A stretch of 64,000 nucleotides of DNA from Hanleya hanleyi (lineage: Eukaryota; Mollusca; Polyplacophora; Lepidopleurida; Hanleyidae): contig JAVTVY010025246.1 of NCBI GenBank assembly GCA_036873755.1, positions 38,889 through 102,888 of the forward strand, in the 5' to 3' direction. The first letter of the stretch is position 1, and each line of letters begins with the position of its first letter. The translations under genes and the position numbers were made by a program. This document shows, in pieces, positions 1 through 12,738 of the stretch. The notes below the pieces were generated by a model, which did no database searches, was not told where the DNA came from, and worked only from the letters and a program-made list of their open reading frames with translations.

Positions 1-469
1 CTGTCTTCGGATTGGCAAAAAATTGAGAGCTGACATTCCATGGCTTTGTATTTTATCATATTCGGGCCATGTTGAGCCTATTTGCATAGCCCCGAGCAGA
101 AAATCATGAGTAAATTCTAAATGGCGGCCATGTGGCGTATCAGAAAAAATGTTGTTTTCGTCAGTTTTTGTTCAAATTCCTGATTTTCTGCGAGGAGAGG
201 TGGACAAAAACTATTTTATTTCACATCAGATTATTATTTACTAATTTATCATGCAGTTTTTGTGAAGAAAACACATAAATAAAAAAAATCGAAAATCATC
301 CCAAAAATGCTTTTTTGGAAATGAAGTCACTGTGACGTCATCACGTGGCCATCTTGGATTTTTTTAAACATTTTCTTGTAGAGCTTCATCCAATGCTATA
401 GTGTGGTAAGATTCAGCTCTCTAGCTTGAGAGACAAGAAAAACATTTAGAGGGTGCAATGACCCCAAAT

Positions 470-610
470 TAGTGGGCCAAACCAAAAAGATGGCGGCATC
501 GCGTGTTAAAATCTGTGAGCCATGCTTAATCAAATCTACATGGTGTGGGGATTGGGATGTGATCGGATGACATACTCATTTTATATTTACTTTGAGGGTC
601 ATTTTTGAGA
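470..610 (+). repeat. Left member of a dispersed inverted repeat
   Basis: About 140 bp that reappears in reverse orientation at 3365-3512. Shared blocks include GCATCGCGTGTTAAAA, CATGCTTAATCAA and GATCGGATGACA (the last with a mismatch in the partner). Identity by eye is roughly 80-85 percent. The intervening 2.8 kb has no gene, so this may be the ends of an old non-autonomous element or two independent copies of one repeat. Confidence 0.6.
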
Positions 611-1072
611 TCATAAAGGTAAAGAGATGTCAAATAAGGATAAGTCATCTATTTTTTCAATATCTTCGTATACGAAGAGTAACTACTACATTTATGGTTG
701 GTAATATTTTATTAGGGGATTTGCGTATTCACGGATACAAAGCATTATGTGAAAATTCAATATAACATCCACCTCTGATCCCCTTGCTCTGTGTAAGTAT
801 AGTGCCCCATTGATCTGGTTCTTATTCCCCATCCGCAAGATCGAAACTTCAAACTTATCAGTTTTATAGCTCAACTGACAAAATTGTCCGTCAACAAAGG
901 AAATACCTGATGGCGCTCATGACTGTTGGACAGGACCGGGCTGTGACTAGCCGGAAGCTACACACAGAAACATTTGTTAGCTTGTCTACCAGCCAGATGC
1001 AAGATACTGAGGTTTAGATATTCTTTTTGGAACATACGAACAACATTTCATAAAAATGCAGGGAGATGGGTA

Positions 1073-1215
1073 CCCCTGTTCGTAGTCAGATGGTCCGGAT
1101 AATTACGATTTACCAGGTGTCCCTAGCTGTTTGTAGTCATATGGTCAGGAATATTACCCTTGACCAGTGTCCCTGTTTTCAGTCAGATGGTCAGGATAAT
1201 TATCCCTTATCAAGG
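1073..1215 (+). repeat. Degenerate ~55-60 bp tandem repeat, three copies
   Basis: Three successive units contain GTAGTCAGATGGTC or close variants, then a GATAATTA core and an ACCAGGTGTCCCT-like end. The copies are diverged, so the array is old. Confidence 0.65.
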
Positions 1216-3364
1216 AACTGGTTTGTTACCTAACCATACCAAGGAGACCTTAGCTTAATATTTGTCAGAAGAGTTGAAAAGAATTTGATGATCAGACAAG
1301 TACATATGGTAGTTGCTGGATGATTTCATCATTGAAGGAAACAAAATTTTCAACCAGGATCATAGACTTCAACATTATACAGCGAAGTTTGCCATGAAGA
1401 GATGCATATAGTCACTCCATCGAAACGATTGGGTTTACCAGCTGGTAGATAAAGACGGATTGAATTTTGTCAGTCTGGTAACCACCAACAAACAAACAGT
1501 CCTCGATGTGGCTTCTGGTACCATTAAATGCTTGACGGATCTGACAAGCTCTTGTTGCATCAGTGGAAATTACTATAACGGAGAATAACTCATTTGTTTA
1601 ATTGTTCATGAGGTGACCACACCAGCCAACATTAAAATTTCGAAACGGAATTGTCCAGGTGTGCAATCATGAATCATGCTTCGTTTTTGGATGGATGCCC
1701 AGAATGGCGCGCCCACACATCCCCTATCACCGACTCGAGCGCTATTCGATTCATGGATCGAAGAGGAGGGATGATACCATAGCTCTGTTAACTTGAAATC
1801 GTGCATGTGAGATGTAAGCGATGCCACACCTATTAGACCTGATGCCACCGTACTATGACTAAATGTTTCTGCCATGTACCAGTTCTATGAAATCTGCAGG
1901 CGAATGTGTGAATATTGTAGAAGATTGCAAAAGCACTTTAAGGTTTACCCAAATAGCAGCTTGCAATTAGGTGTCGTGAGTGATAGATGAAGGGAGGGGT
2001 ATAATTTTTAATTCTTGGGGCAAGAGGCTTTATATGTTTCAACAAATCTGCATAAAACCCGTTACCGGTATGCGAATTAGTAACATGTTTAGGATCAAAG
2101 AAATTGCATGTTGTTTGAGATAAGAAAAATGTTCCATATAGGACTAAATTAACGATGAACCAAATTTCATAAGACCTCTCTCATGGCCACCATTTGAAAT
2201 CCATGTGTGAACCGTTACACCTAGGATTATGTGAAGTTCATTACAATGTAAATAAGGGATAAGTTCCTAATGGAGGAAGGGTCACACCAGCAGCTGTCCC
2301 CTCCCTCACCAGGCCTGGTAGGTTTAATGTCAGCAGCTATAGGCTGTCCTAGCTTATTATTTTAGGTTTTATGTGTGGTCTAATTAACTATATATGCTGC
2401 CACCTGTACTATTAATGTTGCAGTATTATCACCCTCAGATCCAGTTGGATCAGTAAATACAATATTTAGTGGATGTATATGGCAGCCATATTGGAAAATG
2501 AGCTGGATATATCCAATTCACTCCAACGACTCGAAAATACAAGACTATTAGATTTCTTGATGCTTTAATTCCCAGAAAATCTCTCCGCCATTCTATCCCA
2601 GCAATGTCACGAATTAAAGAGATTTCTGGTGAAATAGACGGCCATTATATTTTTGTCATTTTGGGGGTCAAATGCACATATACAGCTTGGCATACGCCAT
2701 TTTCAGAATCAGCAGGTCCAAATTATGTAAAAAAGAAAAACATTATACCAAATTCTACCCACAAATGCCTTAATATCTACTTTCCAGAGCTCTTTTCCGG
2801 TTTTGGAAATAGTAAAAAGAACAGATTTCCGACTCTGTTAGCACAGGCACATGCTCAGATGAAGCCGGCTAGGTTTCACTTCGGGGGTGTCAATTCAGTG
2901 GCTATAAAGATGTCGTATAGTGACGTTCCCGCAGCCTTGCTGTCAGATATGCATACGCGTAGTAAATGATAACGGAAATACATATATTACATATGGCCGC
3001 CACTTTGGATTTCTGATGATTCCAATCTGATGGATAAGGATCCACAATGGCCAAGTGTGTTCATATACAAAGTTGGAAGTTCGCCTTGTTTAACAGTTAG
3101 AAATCGCCTTTTTAAACAGTTATAATTAGTAGTTACATGTATGGGCAACTTTGAATACTTCAGAGTGAGTTTTGGATGACATTTACGGGGCGCCATATTG
3201 AATTTTCCCATGATCATTTGTACCAGTGATTATGCAAATATTTTCAAAATGAGCCCACTTGAATAAAATATCAAGTGTTAAAGATTGAGCCAGCTTCAGT
3301 CTTCAATTACTAAGCTTTCTCGAAAAGTTTGATAAAATATCCTGATTTGAACCCACGTGACCTA

Positions 3365-3512
3365 TTTGGCCTAACAATGACCTTTAAGGTCAAAAGCGAG
3401 AATGTCATCCGGTCACATCTCACTCCCCACAACATGTAGAGTTGATTAAGCATGGATGATTGCTTTTAACACGCGATGCCATCAAAAGTGTTTTTTCATC
3501 TCTTGGCTGGCC
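3365..3512 (-). repeat. Right member of the dispersed inverted repeat
   Basis: Reverse-complement partner of 470-610. No target-site duplication is visible at either outer edge, so the pair cannot be assigned to a transposon class. Confidence 0.6.
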
Positions 3513-4199
3513 TACTACTATGTTTATGCTATGTTTATTAAAAGCTACGACATTGTTATTCTAATTTCTGTTTGATACAGTGACGTCACTGGGGGATTTC
3601 TCTCCCCTGAAGAGCTTAATTTTAACACAGAAATAAATGAAAGAAATTCTAAACAGAATGGTCCAGTTCTAATTTCAACACTTTTTTGAACAGAAGTTCA
3701 AGTTGTAGAAATTCATCTCAAATCTCCTGTTGTGCGGGTGGCGACGGCGCTGTAATTGACAGAACAGCCAATCTTGTTTGGAGCCTCTGTTACCGCCACT
3801 GTATCTAAGAGAATTGATACATAGTAAATATTTATGTTATTATATCATTCGGTCAGGTTACACACAGAACCTTGAAAATAACAAACTGAACAATAGCTTC
3901 TAACTAGTACAGAAATTATTAACATTACAAACATGCCGATTGAACTAATTATTTGAATTTTAAAAACAATGTGAATATTATCATACTCTTCACAAAATAT
4001 CACCCAGTAATGTCTGTTTTGTTTTCAATGAAACTATGGGGTATTGGAAGTATATTATGCATGTCAAAATAGTGCCCTGTTGAAGAAAAAGTAATTCATG
4101 GCAAAACCCAACATAACTATTACAATATTTTACTAAATCATACAAATCTTTTTAACAGTATCTTAAAATATTTCAGTGTGTTACACATTTGTAGTTATA

Positions 4200-4315
4200 T
4201 TACAAAAAAGGGAGGGGAGGGGGTGGGGAATGTCCACAGAGGGAAATGTTTGAAGGAGGAAATATCTAGGGAAATGTCTACAGGGGTAAATGTCCTCAGG
4301 GTGGAATGTCCTGGC
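4200..4315 (+). repeat. G-rich ~20-24 bp degenerate tandem repeat
   Basis: Repeated GGGAAATGTC/ACAGGG-type units follow a run of AGGGGAGGGGGTGGGG. A 64-codon open frame across it follows the repeat and is not taken as a gene. Confidence 0.55.
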
Positions 4316-4799
4316 TTCATGAGCTATCAATCACCATTATGTCTTGTTTTTCATTTGTTTACAATAATTTGATTATATAACTATTGTATAAACATCGCAA
4401 TATTTCTGTCCATTATAGTAATATCTCTCTTCGAATAGTTTGGCATTCTTAATTTTTCATTCAAGGATAAAATTAAAATAATTCTATCAGTTTAATTCCT
4501 TAAATTAATTTATAATGAAGAAGCATCCCAAAATTTTGTGGTTTATATATTCGATCAACATAATTTATCCCAGATCCGATCCAGAGTATCAATTCTGATC
4601 GAATGTGTTTGATTATACTGAAAATAATATTTATATATTTCAATTCAATTCAATTGTGTAGCCAACTTTACAATGTCTATAGTCAATTGTAGATATTTTC
4701 AAAAGCTATAACATAATTTAATGGCGATACCTTAGTATTTGCTAGTACAGCCGTGTTGTAAATATAATAAGAGAGCTGTGAGTTATGTGAATAGGTTAA

Positions 4800-5423
4800 G
4801 GTGGTTCAGACCTCAAAACTTTGTCCGGTGACCTGCCGTTATATTCTAACTGTTGAAACCTGGGGTGTTGCCGAGCAAAATAACATTGAAAAACATAGGG
4901 GTCTTCGATCTAGATTTTTGTGTATTCACACTCAAACACCACCATGTCAGCACATTTGGGACAAAATCAGGCTAAAAGCAGTTTGCTCATGAACAGCTGC
5001 ACGAATCTCACACTGTGTTAAACCTTTACTTTTCTAAGTTGAAAAGGCTTCACGATTACAACATCGTGATTGTGATATGTTATTTATATAAAAATTTCAA
5101 ATATAATCAAGTTTTCTAACTGTAAGAATCACGTATTACGAATACAAAATAAATTTTAGGAGAAAAGTTTGCCCGGTGACATATTATAACATTTTCAGTG
5201 GTGATTCTCCTAAATTGCGTCGTTTAATTTATAAAATAAAAAACATGGTGTCTTCGATCTACTTTTTTTTGTACAGGGCTTTGAACATCCATACCCCCAT
5301 TATCTACGAAGATCTGTGACGTTAATTGTTCCCCCCTCGCTGGCCTCTTTTGTGTCGGGGATGGAAAATGACGTTGCGCTGTACGACCATGACGTCGTAA
5401 CGTTGTTTGAGTACTGAACCACC
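4800..5423. mobile_element. piggyBac-like non-autonomous element, left-arm copy
   Basis: A 624-bp segment has inverted ends GGTGGTTCAG and CTGAACCACC, extending imperfectly for about 17 bp. It is bounded on both sides by TTAA (4796-4799 and 5424-5427). TTAA target duplication is characteristic of the piggyBac superfamily. No transposase is present, so it would depend on an element elsewhere. A mirror copy lies at 29,827-30,456, so it predates the palindrome or was carried along in it. Confidence 0.7.
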
Positions 5424-5447
5424 TTAAGTCAAGTCAAGCTCGAAACC

Positions 5448-6450
5448 AGAGCTATCCGATCCTGTCCTCCCTACTAGGCTCTGGGACGGCGCTCAGCAGT
5501 ACGATCGGTCATTGGATAGCACACAAAACCCTAGAATTTAGAACATAACGAGAGCGTATCTGTGGAGATTAAGCCAACGTCCCGACGTCATGGATGTTAC
5601 GAGCGCGTCTGAAAGATGACGTAGCCTACCATAACTCTTTATGCATTCTTGCGAAACATTTTCTATTTTGACGTCATGACGTTATGACACTGGCCATTAA
5701 GATGACTCATGACTGACGTTTTATAAGGAATAGGATATGTTCCAATGGAACCGGAAGGGGCCACGTGAAAGAATTTTTCAATGTATTATGGGACCCACTT
5801 TCAGCGACCGTCAAGTGAGACGTACAGAACTTGTCCCAACCTCGCCACCAGGGGTTGCTCTCCGCTGGAAAATTGGCCGCTCCGACGAACCCCTGGGATG
5901 ACGCTCACTGAAAGTGGGTCCCATATAGACTAGTACCCATCCACTGCGCATGACCCGCTATCGCTAAGCTTGTGGACCAGTATCTAATAATGAAAAGACG
6001 TAATGGCGGCCAAATTTGAGCCCATACCTTCAACATGGAGTGTTTATGAAATGGCTCGATGCGTAGAGGAAGTGCTACAGATCAATGTGAAAACTATCGC
6101 TCAAGATATGCGTCTATTTCATCTTGCTTTATGATTTGAAAACGGATGGTGTTATATGATGATATTCGGTAAAAGATTGTTTCTTTTATCGACCTTCAGT
6201 TCGGCCTTGTCAGGCTGTCCGCGTCAGTACGTAACGTCACAGCAGAATTTTACACAACGTCATAATACGACGTTATAATGGAACTGTTAATTCGATTGTT
6301 GCATAACGTCACAAATACACGTCAACAGGTCATGACATCGCCGCTACAGTGAAGGTCGGCATTATTAGAAGCCTGTCGTCAATCGGCCCAGCGTTATTAG
6401 ACGACGGCGGCCAATCTAGGAGGACAGGACCGGATAGCTCTGGTTTCGAG
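5448..6450. repeat. Nested inverted-repeat element in the left arm
   Basis: About 33 bp beginning CTCGAAACCAGAGCTATCC at 5448 reappears inverted at about 6418-6450. The interior contains a second hairpin (about 5785-5925) whose ends read TGGGACCCACTTTCAG and CTGAAAGTGGGTCCCA, and one copy of a ~390-bp repeat (5985-6370). The right-arm counterpart (28,676-29,815) is rearranged and lacks that ~390-bp copy. No coding content is recognised. Confidence 0.65.
5985..6370 (+). repeat. ~390-bp repeat, inverted copy of 8355-8770
   Basis: Matches 8355-8770 in reverse orientation over most of its length; ACATGGAGTGTTTATGAAAT occurs in both. The pair forms a smaller inverted repeat inside the left arm. 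Only the 8355-8770 copy has a counterpart in the right arm (about 26,250-26,660). An open frame across it is incidental. Confidence 0.7.
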
Positions 6451-6837
6451 ATTGAACTTGTCCATACCCAATCTCTGTAAACCCATAACAACCCACATAC
6501 AACCATATAAAGGGGACAGTATACAGCATATACGGAACATGGCCACTTGTAATCCGACTAATTACTTCGTGTGTAATTGTCCAAATATTATATTAAATAG
6601 CATATTTCTTGGTCATTAGCAAAATGTTATATTCTCACCTATGTGAAACCATTGTCAATTGGAGTCCACTCACTCGTTCTCATGTCTGCTTTCCAATGTA
6701 GATAATATGACCATGCGTGAACCACAATAGTCGCATGCAGGGACATCCGGGTGACAGCGAGGAATTCAGATACTCGATTAAAAGCTGTAGTCTTCCGTGT
6801 CAAACTATATAGCACGCATTATCGTTCCAAAATAGAC

Positions 6838-6918
6838 GACAGACTGGTACTCAGCCACTGCGAAAGGTCCGCTATCGCTAAGTCAATCGGTCCAACCTTA
6901 ATAGATGGGTACCAGTCT
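6838..6918. mobile_element. ~80-bp miniature inverted-repeat element
   Basis: Ends read AGACTGGTAC and GTACCAGTCT, a perfect 10-bp inverted repeat. The interior CGCTATCGCTAAG block recurs many times in both arms (near 5950, 8790, 26,220, 28,240 and 29,145), usually beside AGACTGG or CCAGTCT. It appears to be a very short element or recombination unit seeded through the palindrome. No target duplication is certain. Confidence 0.55.
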
Positions 6919-6924
6919 ACTGTC

Positions 6925-7335
6925 TGTCCCACATAATATATTCCGAGACGTTTTTGGCGATATTTCGGAGATATTATCGTACAAGATTGAAACTTCACAT
7001 AGTATATTAACTAAAAAATACTAATTTTCCCCCGTATTTCATTAAAATCTGTTGGGAATTGACGAAAATCACTAATACCTACCATGTTATTTTGGGGCTA
7101 CGATGACGTTGATCTGCCAATTTTATAACATGCAGGCTTGACGTCATGACGTCGAAAAATAACCTACAAATCTCCCATCTAATTCTTGAACTACTGCAAG
7201 AATTTCCTTGATACTTTGGAATAAAATTGGTACTTTTTAGTTTATCTTCTGTGTTGAAGTTTCAATATCCTTCAATCAATTGTCTCCGAAATATCGCCGT
7301 AAACGTCTCGAATATATTATCTGGGTCAGTCTAGC
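6925..7335. repeat. ~410-bp foldback element in the left arm
   Basis: About 100 bp at each end are inverted copies of one another: GATATTTCGGAGA on the left matches TCTCCGAAATATC on the right, and a GAAACTTCA block matches TGAAGTTTC. The mirror copy is at about 27,780-28,190. No coding content. Confidence 0.6.
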
Positions 7336-7339
7336 ATTT

Positions 7340-8310
7340 CTACATCCTCTCCCAGGGTGCTTTGCGCTACGCTCCATTTACCCCTGTAGGGGTCTCGTCC
7401 TTTTTGCAGGATTCTTGCAAAAACCAAGAAATGCTCTATCTAACTGTTTTACTGATCACAAAATATATATTTATCTTGAAATATAATAAACAGTTATTCA
7501 ATGTATTTCAAAACGTCAGTGACACACAGTTTGAAGGCAGCTTTTTGACATATTACTCTAGAACTATATGTTGCGGAAATATATATCGGTGAGTCGCGAC
7601 TGATCTCAAGTCGCCCAGTTAGACGATCGCCAGGTTCGTTTACTGTAGCAACAGATGACCTCGGGTGAACTCCGTCACAGTCCGTGAGACTTTGACAGCG
7701 TAGACTGACCGCCGTCGTCTAATAACGTTGGGCCGATTGACGAAAGGCTGCTAGTAATGTAGACTGGATGAGTCTCTATTTCATATGTACTATTTAATAA
7801 TAATAAAATGATCTTTAATAAATATATACCTTTGATAAATAAATAAATAGAATGTTTCAAGCATTTCTTAGGCAGAGTTACTTCCTCTTGTTTCCCGTTT
7901 AAAATACATTATGAAACAGGAGCTGGATCCAGTCTACCATCCTCTCCCAGGGTGCTTTGCGCTACGCTGCATTTACCCCTGTAGGGGTCTCGCCTTCTTT
8001 TGCAGGATTCCTGCAGAAACCAAGAACTGTTCAGTCTAACTGTTTTACTGATCGCAAAACGTATATTTATCATGAAATATACTTAACGGATATTCAGTGT
8101 GTTACAAAACGGCAGTGTCACACAGTTTGAAGGCAGCTTTTTGACAAATTACCTCAGAACTATATGTTGCGGAAATATATATCGGTGAATCGCGGCAGAT
8201 AATAATTCGCCCAGTTAGACGGTCGTCATGTTCGTTTACTGTGGCAACAGATGACCTTGGGTCAAATCCGGCAAAGTGCGTGAGACCCTTACAGCGCTAA
8301 ATGGAGCGGC
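7340..8310 (+). repeat. Pair of ~370-bp direct repeats in the left arm
   Basis: 7340-7705 and 7938-8310 are direct copies. Both begin CATCCTCTCCCAGGGTGC and share a GTTCGTTTACTGT block near the end. The mirrored pair occupies about 26,720-27,770 in the right arm. Open frames reading across them are consequences of the repeat. Confidence 0.7.
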
Positions 8311-9099
8311 GCGAAGCAAAACGAAATGATGCCTGGTAGAGCTTGCCAGTCTACTAGTAATGCCGACTTTCACTGTAGCGGCGATGTCATGACATGTTGA
8401 CTTGTATTTGTGACGTTATGCAACAATTGGATTAACATTCCCATTATAACGTCGTTTCGTGACGTTATATAGGCCTACAAATCTACTGTGACGTTACTGA
8501 CGCAGAACCACAGACACTGGCCGTCAATCTGTTCAGCCTGTTCTGGACAAGGTTGAACCAAAGGTCGAAAAAAGAAACAATCTTTTACAGAATATCGTTA
8601 CATAACACCATCCGTTATCAAATCCTAAAGCAAGATAAAGACGCATATCTTGAACGATAGTTTTCACATTGAGCTGTAGCACTTCCTCCAAGCATCGAGC
8701 CATTTCATAAACACTCCATGTTGTAGGTAAGGGCCCAAATTTGGCCGTCATTACGTCTTTTCATTAGTAGATGCCTATCCACAAGGCTATAGCGGATCGT
8801 GCGCAGTGGATGGGTACCAGTCTACCTGACAGCACTGAATGGAGAGACGCGAAGCAGAAAGTAAAGAATGCCCAACGTTATTAGACGACGGCCAGTCTAT
8901 TGTGTGTCCCAACTAATCTATTGAGAACGTTTTGTCCGATTTTTGGAAAAATATATATGTTGTTGTGTTCTGAAACTTATGTCACTAGTACAATGCAAAT
9001 ATTATAGTATTCAGTCAAAATATTACCGAACAGCACTCAGTAGAACTATCTGTTTGAAACATTTTCTGTTTTGGGTTAGATGATATGGATACAGATGAA

Positions 9100-9734
9100 A
9101 ATATATAACGGGGAATTACCGATGGCTATGCGTCACTGGTACGAGGGAGCATGTGTAGGGCGGTGTGGGGGAACGGGTTGCACGGCATACTCTGTATGAT
9201 CAGCGCCCATTGTACTACGATGGAGTGCCCAATCAAACCAACCAATCAGCTCATGGAAATAGTGTGGAAGAGGCGACCGAATTTACCAAAGATATTATAA
9301 TGGGGATAGCAAAGAAAAGTACACTGAACTATTAGTGACTTACCTTCTACAAATGGTTATTTCCATGAATTCCAGTCTGGGTTTACTATAAAATTGATGT
9401 CCCGACGAAATGATACCTATAAATTATATTTATGTTTCACCTGGAAATGAGATAATGTTTGTATAAATATATGTGTGTCTATGCTGGGCTAGACTAGAGG
9501 GGGAGTGTTTCCCCTAATGCACTCTTTACTCGACCTCATCAGACTTTATGCGTAAATGTATTCAGTGACACCATATGCGCCGTGACATTGCATCACAGTA
9601 GGCTATCATTTCGTTCAAGTGTCATATTTAAGATAAAGAAATCGAAGGTGCGTGAAGTTAGACTTCATTGCACAGTTCGAGAGGGATGAGTCATTATCTC
9701 GTTAAGATATACAAATTCATCTATGACTATAATT
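9100..9734. other. Non-repetitive segment of the left arm
   Basis: About 630 bp without a recognisable gene or repeat, mirrored at about 25,270-25,900. Only short stop-rich frames are present. Confidence 0.5.
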
Positions 9735-10930
9735 AAGGCCGACATCCTAGTGTGTCATCGATTTCCACTTCCGGCGATCAGGGGCGGCGCCACGAACTGA
9801 TGTCTAAACTGTTAATTGGGCGCCGCGAACTGCTGTTAACTGGCTCCATAGCGCCGAAACCATTAGGTTTAGAGTGTTCATACTTGGTACACTTATAGAA
9901 CTCGTCCAGGCCGACATTATGGTGTCATCAATTTCCACTTTCGGTGAACAGAGGCGGCGCCACGAACTGAAGTTTGAAGTGTTAACTGGCCCATAGCTCC
10001 GAAACTATTGGGCCTAGAGTGTTTATGCTTGGTACAATTAGAGAATTTGTCAAGCCCGACATCCTGGTGTCAGTTTAAACATTAGCTCGTGGCGCCGCCC
10101 CTGGTTACCGGTAGTGGAAATTTATCACAACAAAGTGTCGGCCTTGACGAGTTCCATAAGTGTACCTAGTATGAACAATCTAGGCCTAACAGTTTCGGTT
10201 AACTGAATATTAGCTCATGGCGCCGCCCCTTGTTACCGGAAGTGGAAATTTAGCGCACAAAAATGTCGTTCTTGAAGTGGTCTACAAGTGTACCTAGTAT
10301 GAACGCTCTAGGCCTAATGGTTTCGGCGCTATGAAGACAGTTAACAGTTCACGGCGCCCAGTTAACAGTTCAGACATCAGTTCGTGGCGCTGCTCCTGTA
10401 GCGCCGAAATGTGTTCATGCTTGGTACACTTATAGAACTCGTCAAGACCGACATTTTGGTGTGACAAATTTCCACTTCCGGTCATCAGGGGCGGCGCCAC
10501 GAACTGAAGTTTGAACTGTTAACTGACTCATATAGCTCCGAAACTATTAGGCCTAGAGTGTTCATACTTGGTACAACTAGAGAACTCGTCAAGGCCGACA
10601 TTCTGGTGTCATCAATTTCTGAACTGTTAACTGTGCGCCGCGAACTGTTGACTGGCTCCATAGCGCCGAAACCATTAGAGCTAGAGTGTTCATACTTGGT
10701 ACACTTATAGAACTCGTCAAGACCGACATTTTGATGTGATAAATTTCCCCTTCCGATATCCAGGAGCGGCGCCGTGAGCTAATATTTGAACTGTTAACGG
10801 GCTCATAGCTCTGAAACTGTTAGGTATAGAGTGTTCCTACTTGGTACAATTAGAGAACTCGTCAAGGTCGACATCCTGATGTCATCAATTTCCACTTCCG
10901 GTGAACAGGGGCGGCAGTAGTATATAAAAG
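9735..10930. repeat. Alternating-orientation repeats with ETS-type motifs, left arm
   Basis: Units of roughly 130-150 bp occur in both orientations. Each includes GAACTCGTCAAGGCCGACAT, TTTCCACTTCCGG, GGGGCGGCGCCACGAACT and TAGGCCTAGAGTGTTCAT-like blocks. CACTTCCGG and its complement CCGGAAGTG match the classical ETS/GABP site. The alternating orientation makes the region a series of hairpins. A TATATAAAAG sequence sits at the inner end near 10,920. The mirrored copy is at about 24,070-25,265. Confidence 0.75.
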
Positions 10931-11683
10931 AACGATTCCCCTGCATTCAGGAGCAGATAAATCTGTTTGAAGAATTCCTGGTTACCTCCCCTGATTCGCA
11001 CATTTCTGCCCCTGCATACGCGGGAATCGGTCTTTACTAATCAAATTGACGTCACTATGAAGTCACATCCGGTCACGTGACATCCGGGTCACAGGTCACA
11101 TTCCGGTCAAAAGGCCAAAGGTTACTTTCGGTCACGTGACGGCCAAGCAAGAGTTATCTGCCCCTACATAAGACTCCAGTGACTTTCCATGTTAATCTCC
11201 CGGAATGCACGTCATCAAACATGGTCCCCGACAATACCGCCAGCTATATGCCCAGCTTAAATGGCAAGTGGGGAACCCTCAGTTTCTCCACATAGTCATA
11301 CAGCAAGAGAAGGAAAATTCCGCCCAAAAAATACATGAATACATAAGACGTAAGTAAGACGTATAGTAATAAACATAACCTAGGTGATGTACGATGTTAT
11401 TATTACGAGTCTATGATCAGTGCGACCACAGAGTCGAGCGTGTCGTGTCCAGTATGTCTCCGCAAATTGTAAACAAACAAAACTGGCGGCGCTTGCTGTG
11501 GGTAATCCCCTTTTGGCATCGATCGTGCTACCATTTGGATTCAAGGAAGACAACTCTGACTAGGCGAAACCTCTGAGTGTCGAATTCCGGGTGGTCTCCC
11601 CTAATTCGAACATTTGCATGATATTCTATACGGGGAATGCATGTATGGGATAGGGGTGGTCATTTTTTCTTGCTGATTTTGCT

Positions 11684-12250
11684 ATGGGGTGTGGCATCTT
11701 GATTTCTTCGTCTCGTGATGTAGAACACCATGGGAGGGGTCTCTCACCATGCCGTGAAATTTTTTTAAATGTTCAGTTAGGCCTGGTCATGTTAGGTCCA
11801 TACTGGCGCAGTGGACAATGTTGGGCCCGCTGGGAAACCCACTCATGCACATTTGCGGTATGGGGTGTGGCCCTTTGTTTTCCTCATCTCGAGCTGTAGA
11901 ACACGATGGGAGGGATCTCGAGGCCATGCGGTGACTGTGCGCATGCGCATGCGCACTGGGCAAGAGACCTGAGGTGGACGTTTTCGGGTCTAGGTGGTCC
12001 ACTACTGGCCCGATTGGGTCGTGTGAGGTGTCATCGTGAAGCATTCGTGGGGGAGCGGTGGAATTGACGTCATTCTGCGCATGCACAGTAGAAAAAGTGT
12101 ATTGCAATGGACGTTTTTGGGTCGTGACGGATCAATAGTCGTCCGATTGGGCCGTATGAGGTATCAGATTGAAGCATTCGTGGGGGTCCATCCGACTGCA
12201 TGGGTATCTAGTCCGTTTTCACCATTCTGCGCATGTGCAGTCTGGCCGTA
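11684..12250 (+). repeat. Diverged copies of the NRF-1-site repeat unit, left arm
   Basis: Contains sequence related to the ~160-bp unit that forms the arrays at 35.2-37.1 and 40.6-42.4 kb: GGTCTAGGTGG, GGCCACT-like, GAGGTATCA and GAAGCATTCGTG blocks. Two overlapping TGCGCATGCGCA palindromes lie at 11,938-11,955. The mirror copy is at about 22,750-23,316, where only one palindrome is intact. This links the palindrome to the 35-42 kb element. Confidence 0.7.
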
Positions 12251-12295
12251 GTATAGAAAGCAGGCATTTTAGGGGTTCGTGGGGCGTGTTTGAGC

Positions 12296-12500
12296 GATTA
12301 ATAACGCCCGCCCACGCCTAGCTTAACGCTTCAACGCCCTGGTGAGTTAACTCAGAAGCTCTGATTTTCTAGATATTTCATGGAATTGCCACCAATTCCT
12401 CGAAATGCAGTGACGCCCGTCAACGCCCGTTGTTACGGTTTAACGCCTATCGTAACGCCTTACCGCCCTATCTGAACGCCTTAGCACCGTAGCATAACGC
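12296..12500 (+). repeat. GCGTTAAGG-type minisatellite with flanking direct-repeat block
   Basis: Degenerate 11-13 bp units of AACGCCTTAACGCCC type follow a ~130-bp block containing CTCAGAAGCTCTGATTTTCT. The same block plus minisatellite recurs in the same orientation at 13,285-13,550, so the C2H2 gene is flanked by two direct copies about 990 bp apart. Mirror copy at about 22,497-22,701. Confidence 0.75.
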
Positions 12501-12738
12501 CTTGGCGCTATGATGTAGGCCGATGAGAGAAAGAAAGATCAACTCGTTTTCACATAGTTTATTCTCCCCAATGTTACATCATACTCAAGCTGGGGGAGCC
12601 GCGTTTGGTATGTTTACAATTCAAGTAGGCTCTTGTCCAATCAGAAGCCGTCGTTTGAGAAAGTTCCATCTCTATTCGGTGTAACCTAAGCATCGACGGG
12701 CAGTCCAGGATATTGTTCAGGCAGCATATCCTGAAACA

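Larger units (their letters stand above)
1..4633. other. Non-coding stretch left of the palindrome
   Basis: AT-rich DNA with no convincing coding region. The short open frames here have no recognisable domain, no consistent upstream signal and no neighbour that would make sense of them. The recognisable content is repeats: an inverted pair at 470-610 and 3365-3512, a three-copy tandem at about 1073-1215, and a G-rich tandem at about 4200-4315. Undetected short exons cannot be excluded. Confidence 0.6.

Noticed and set aside
8533..8751. Gene at the ~390-bp repeat (also 5985-6370 and the right arm)
   Set aside because: The frame is short, interrupted in the other copies, and the sequence is an inverted-repeat module with CRE-like palindromes rather than a coding region.
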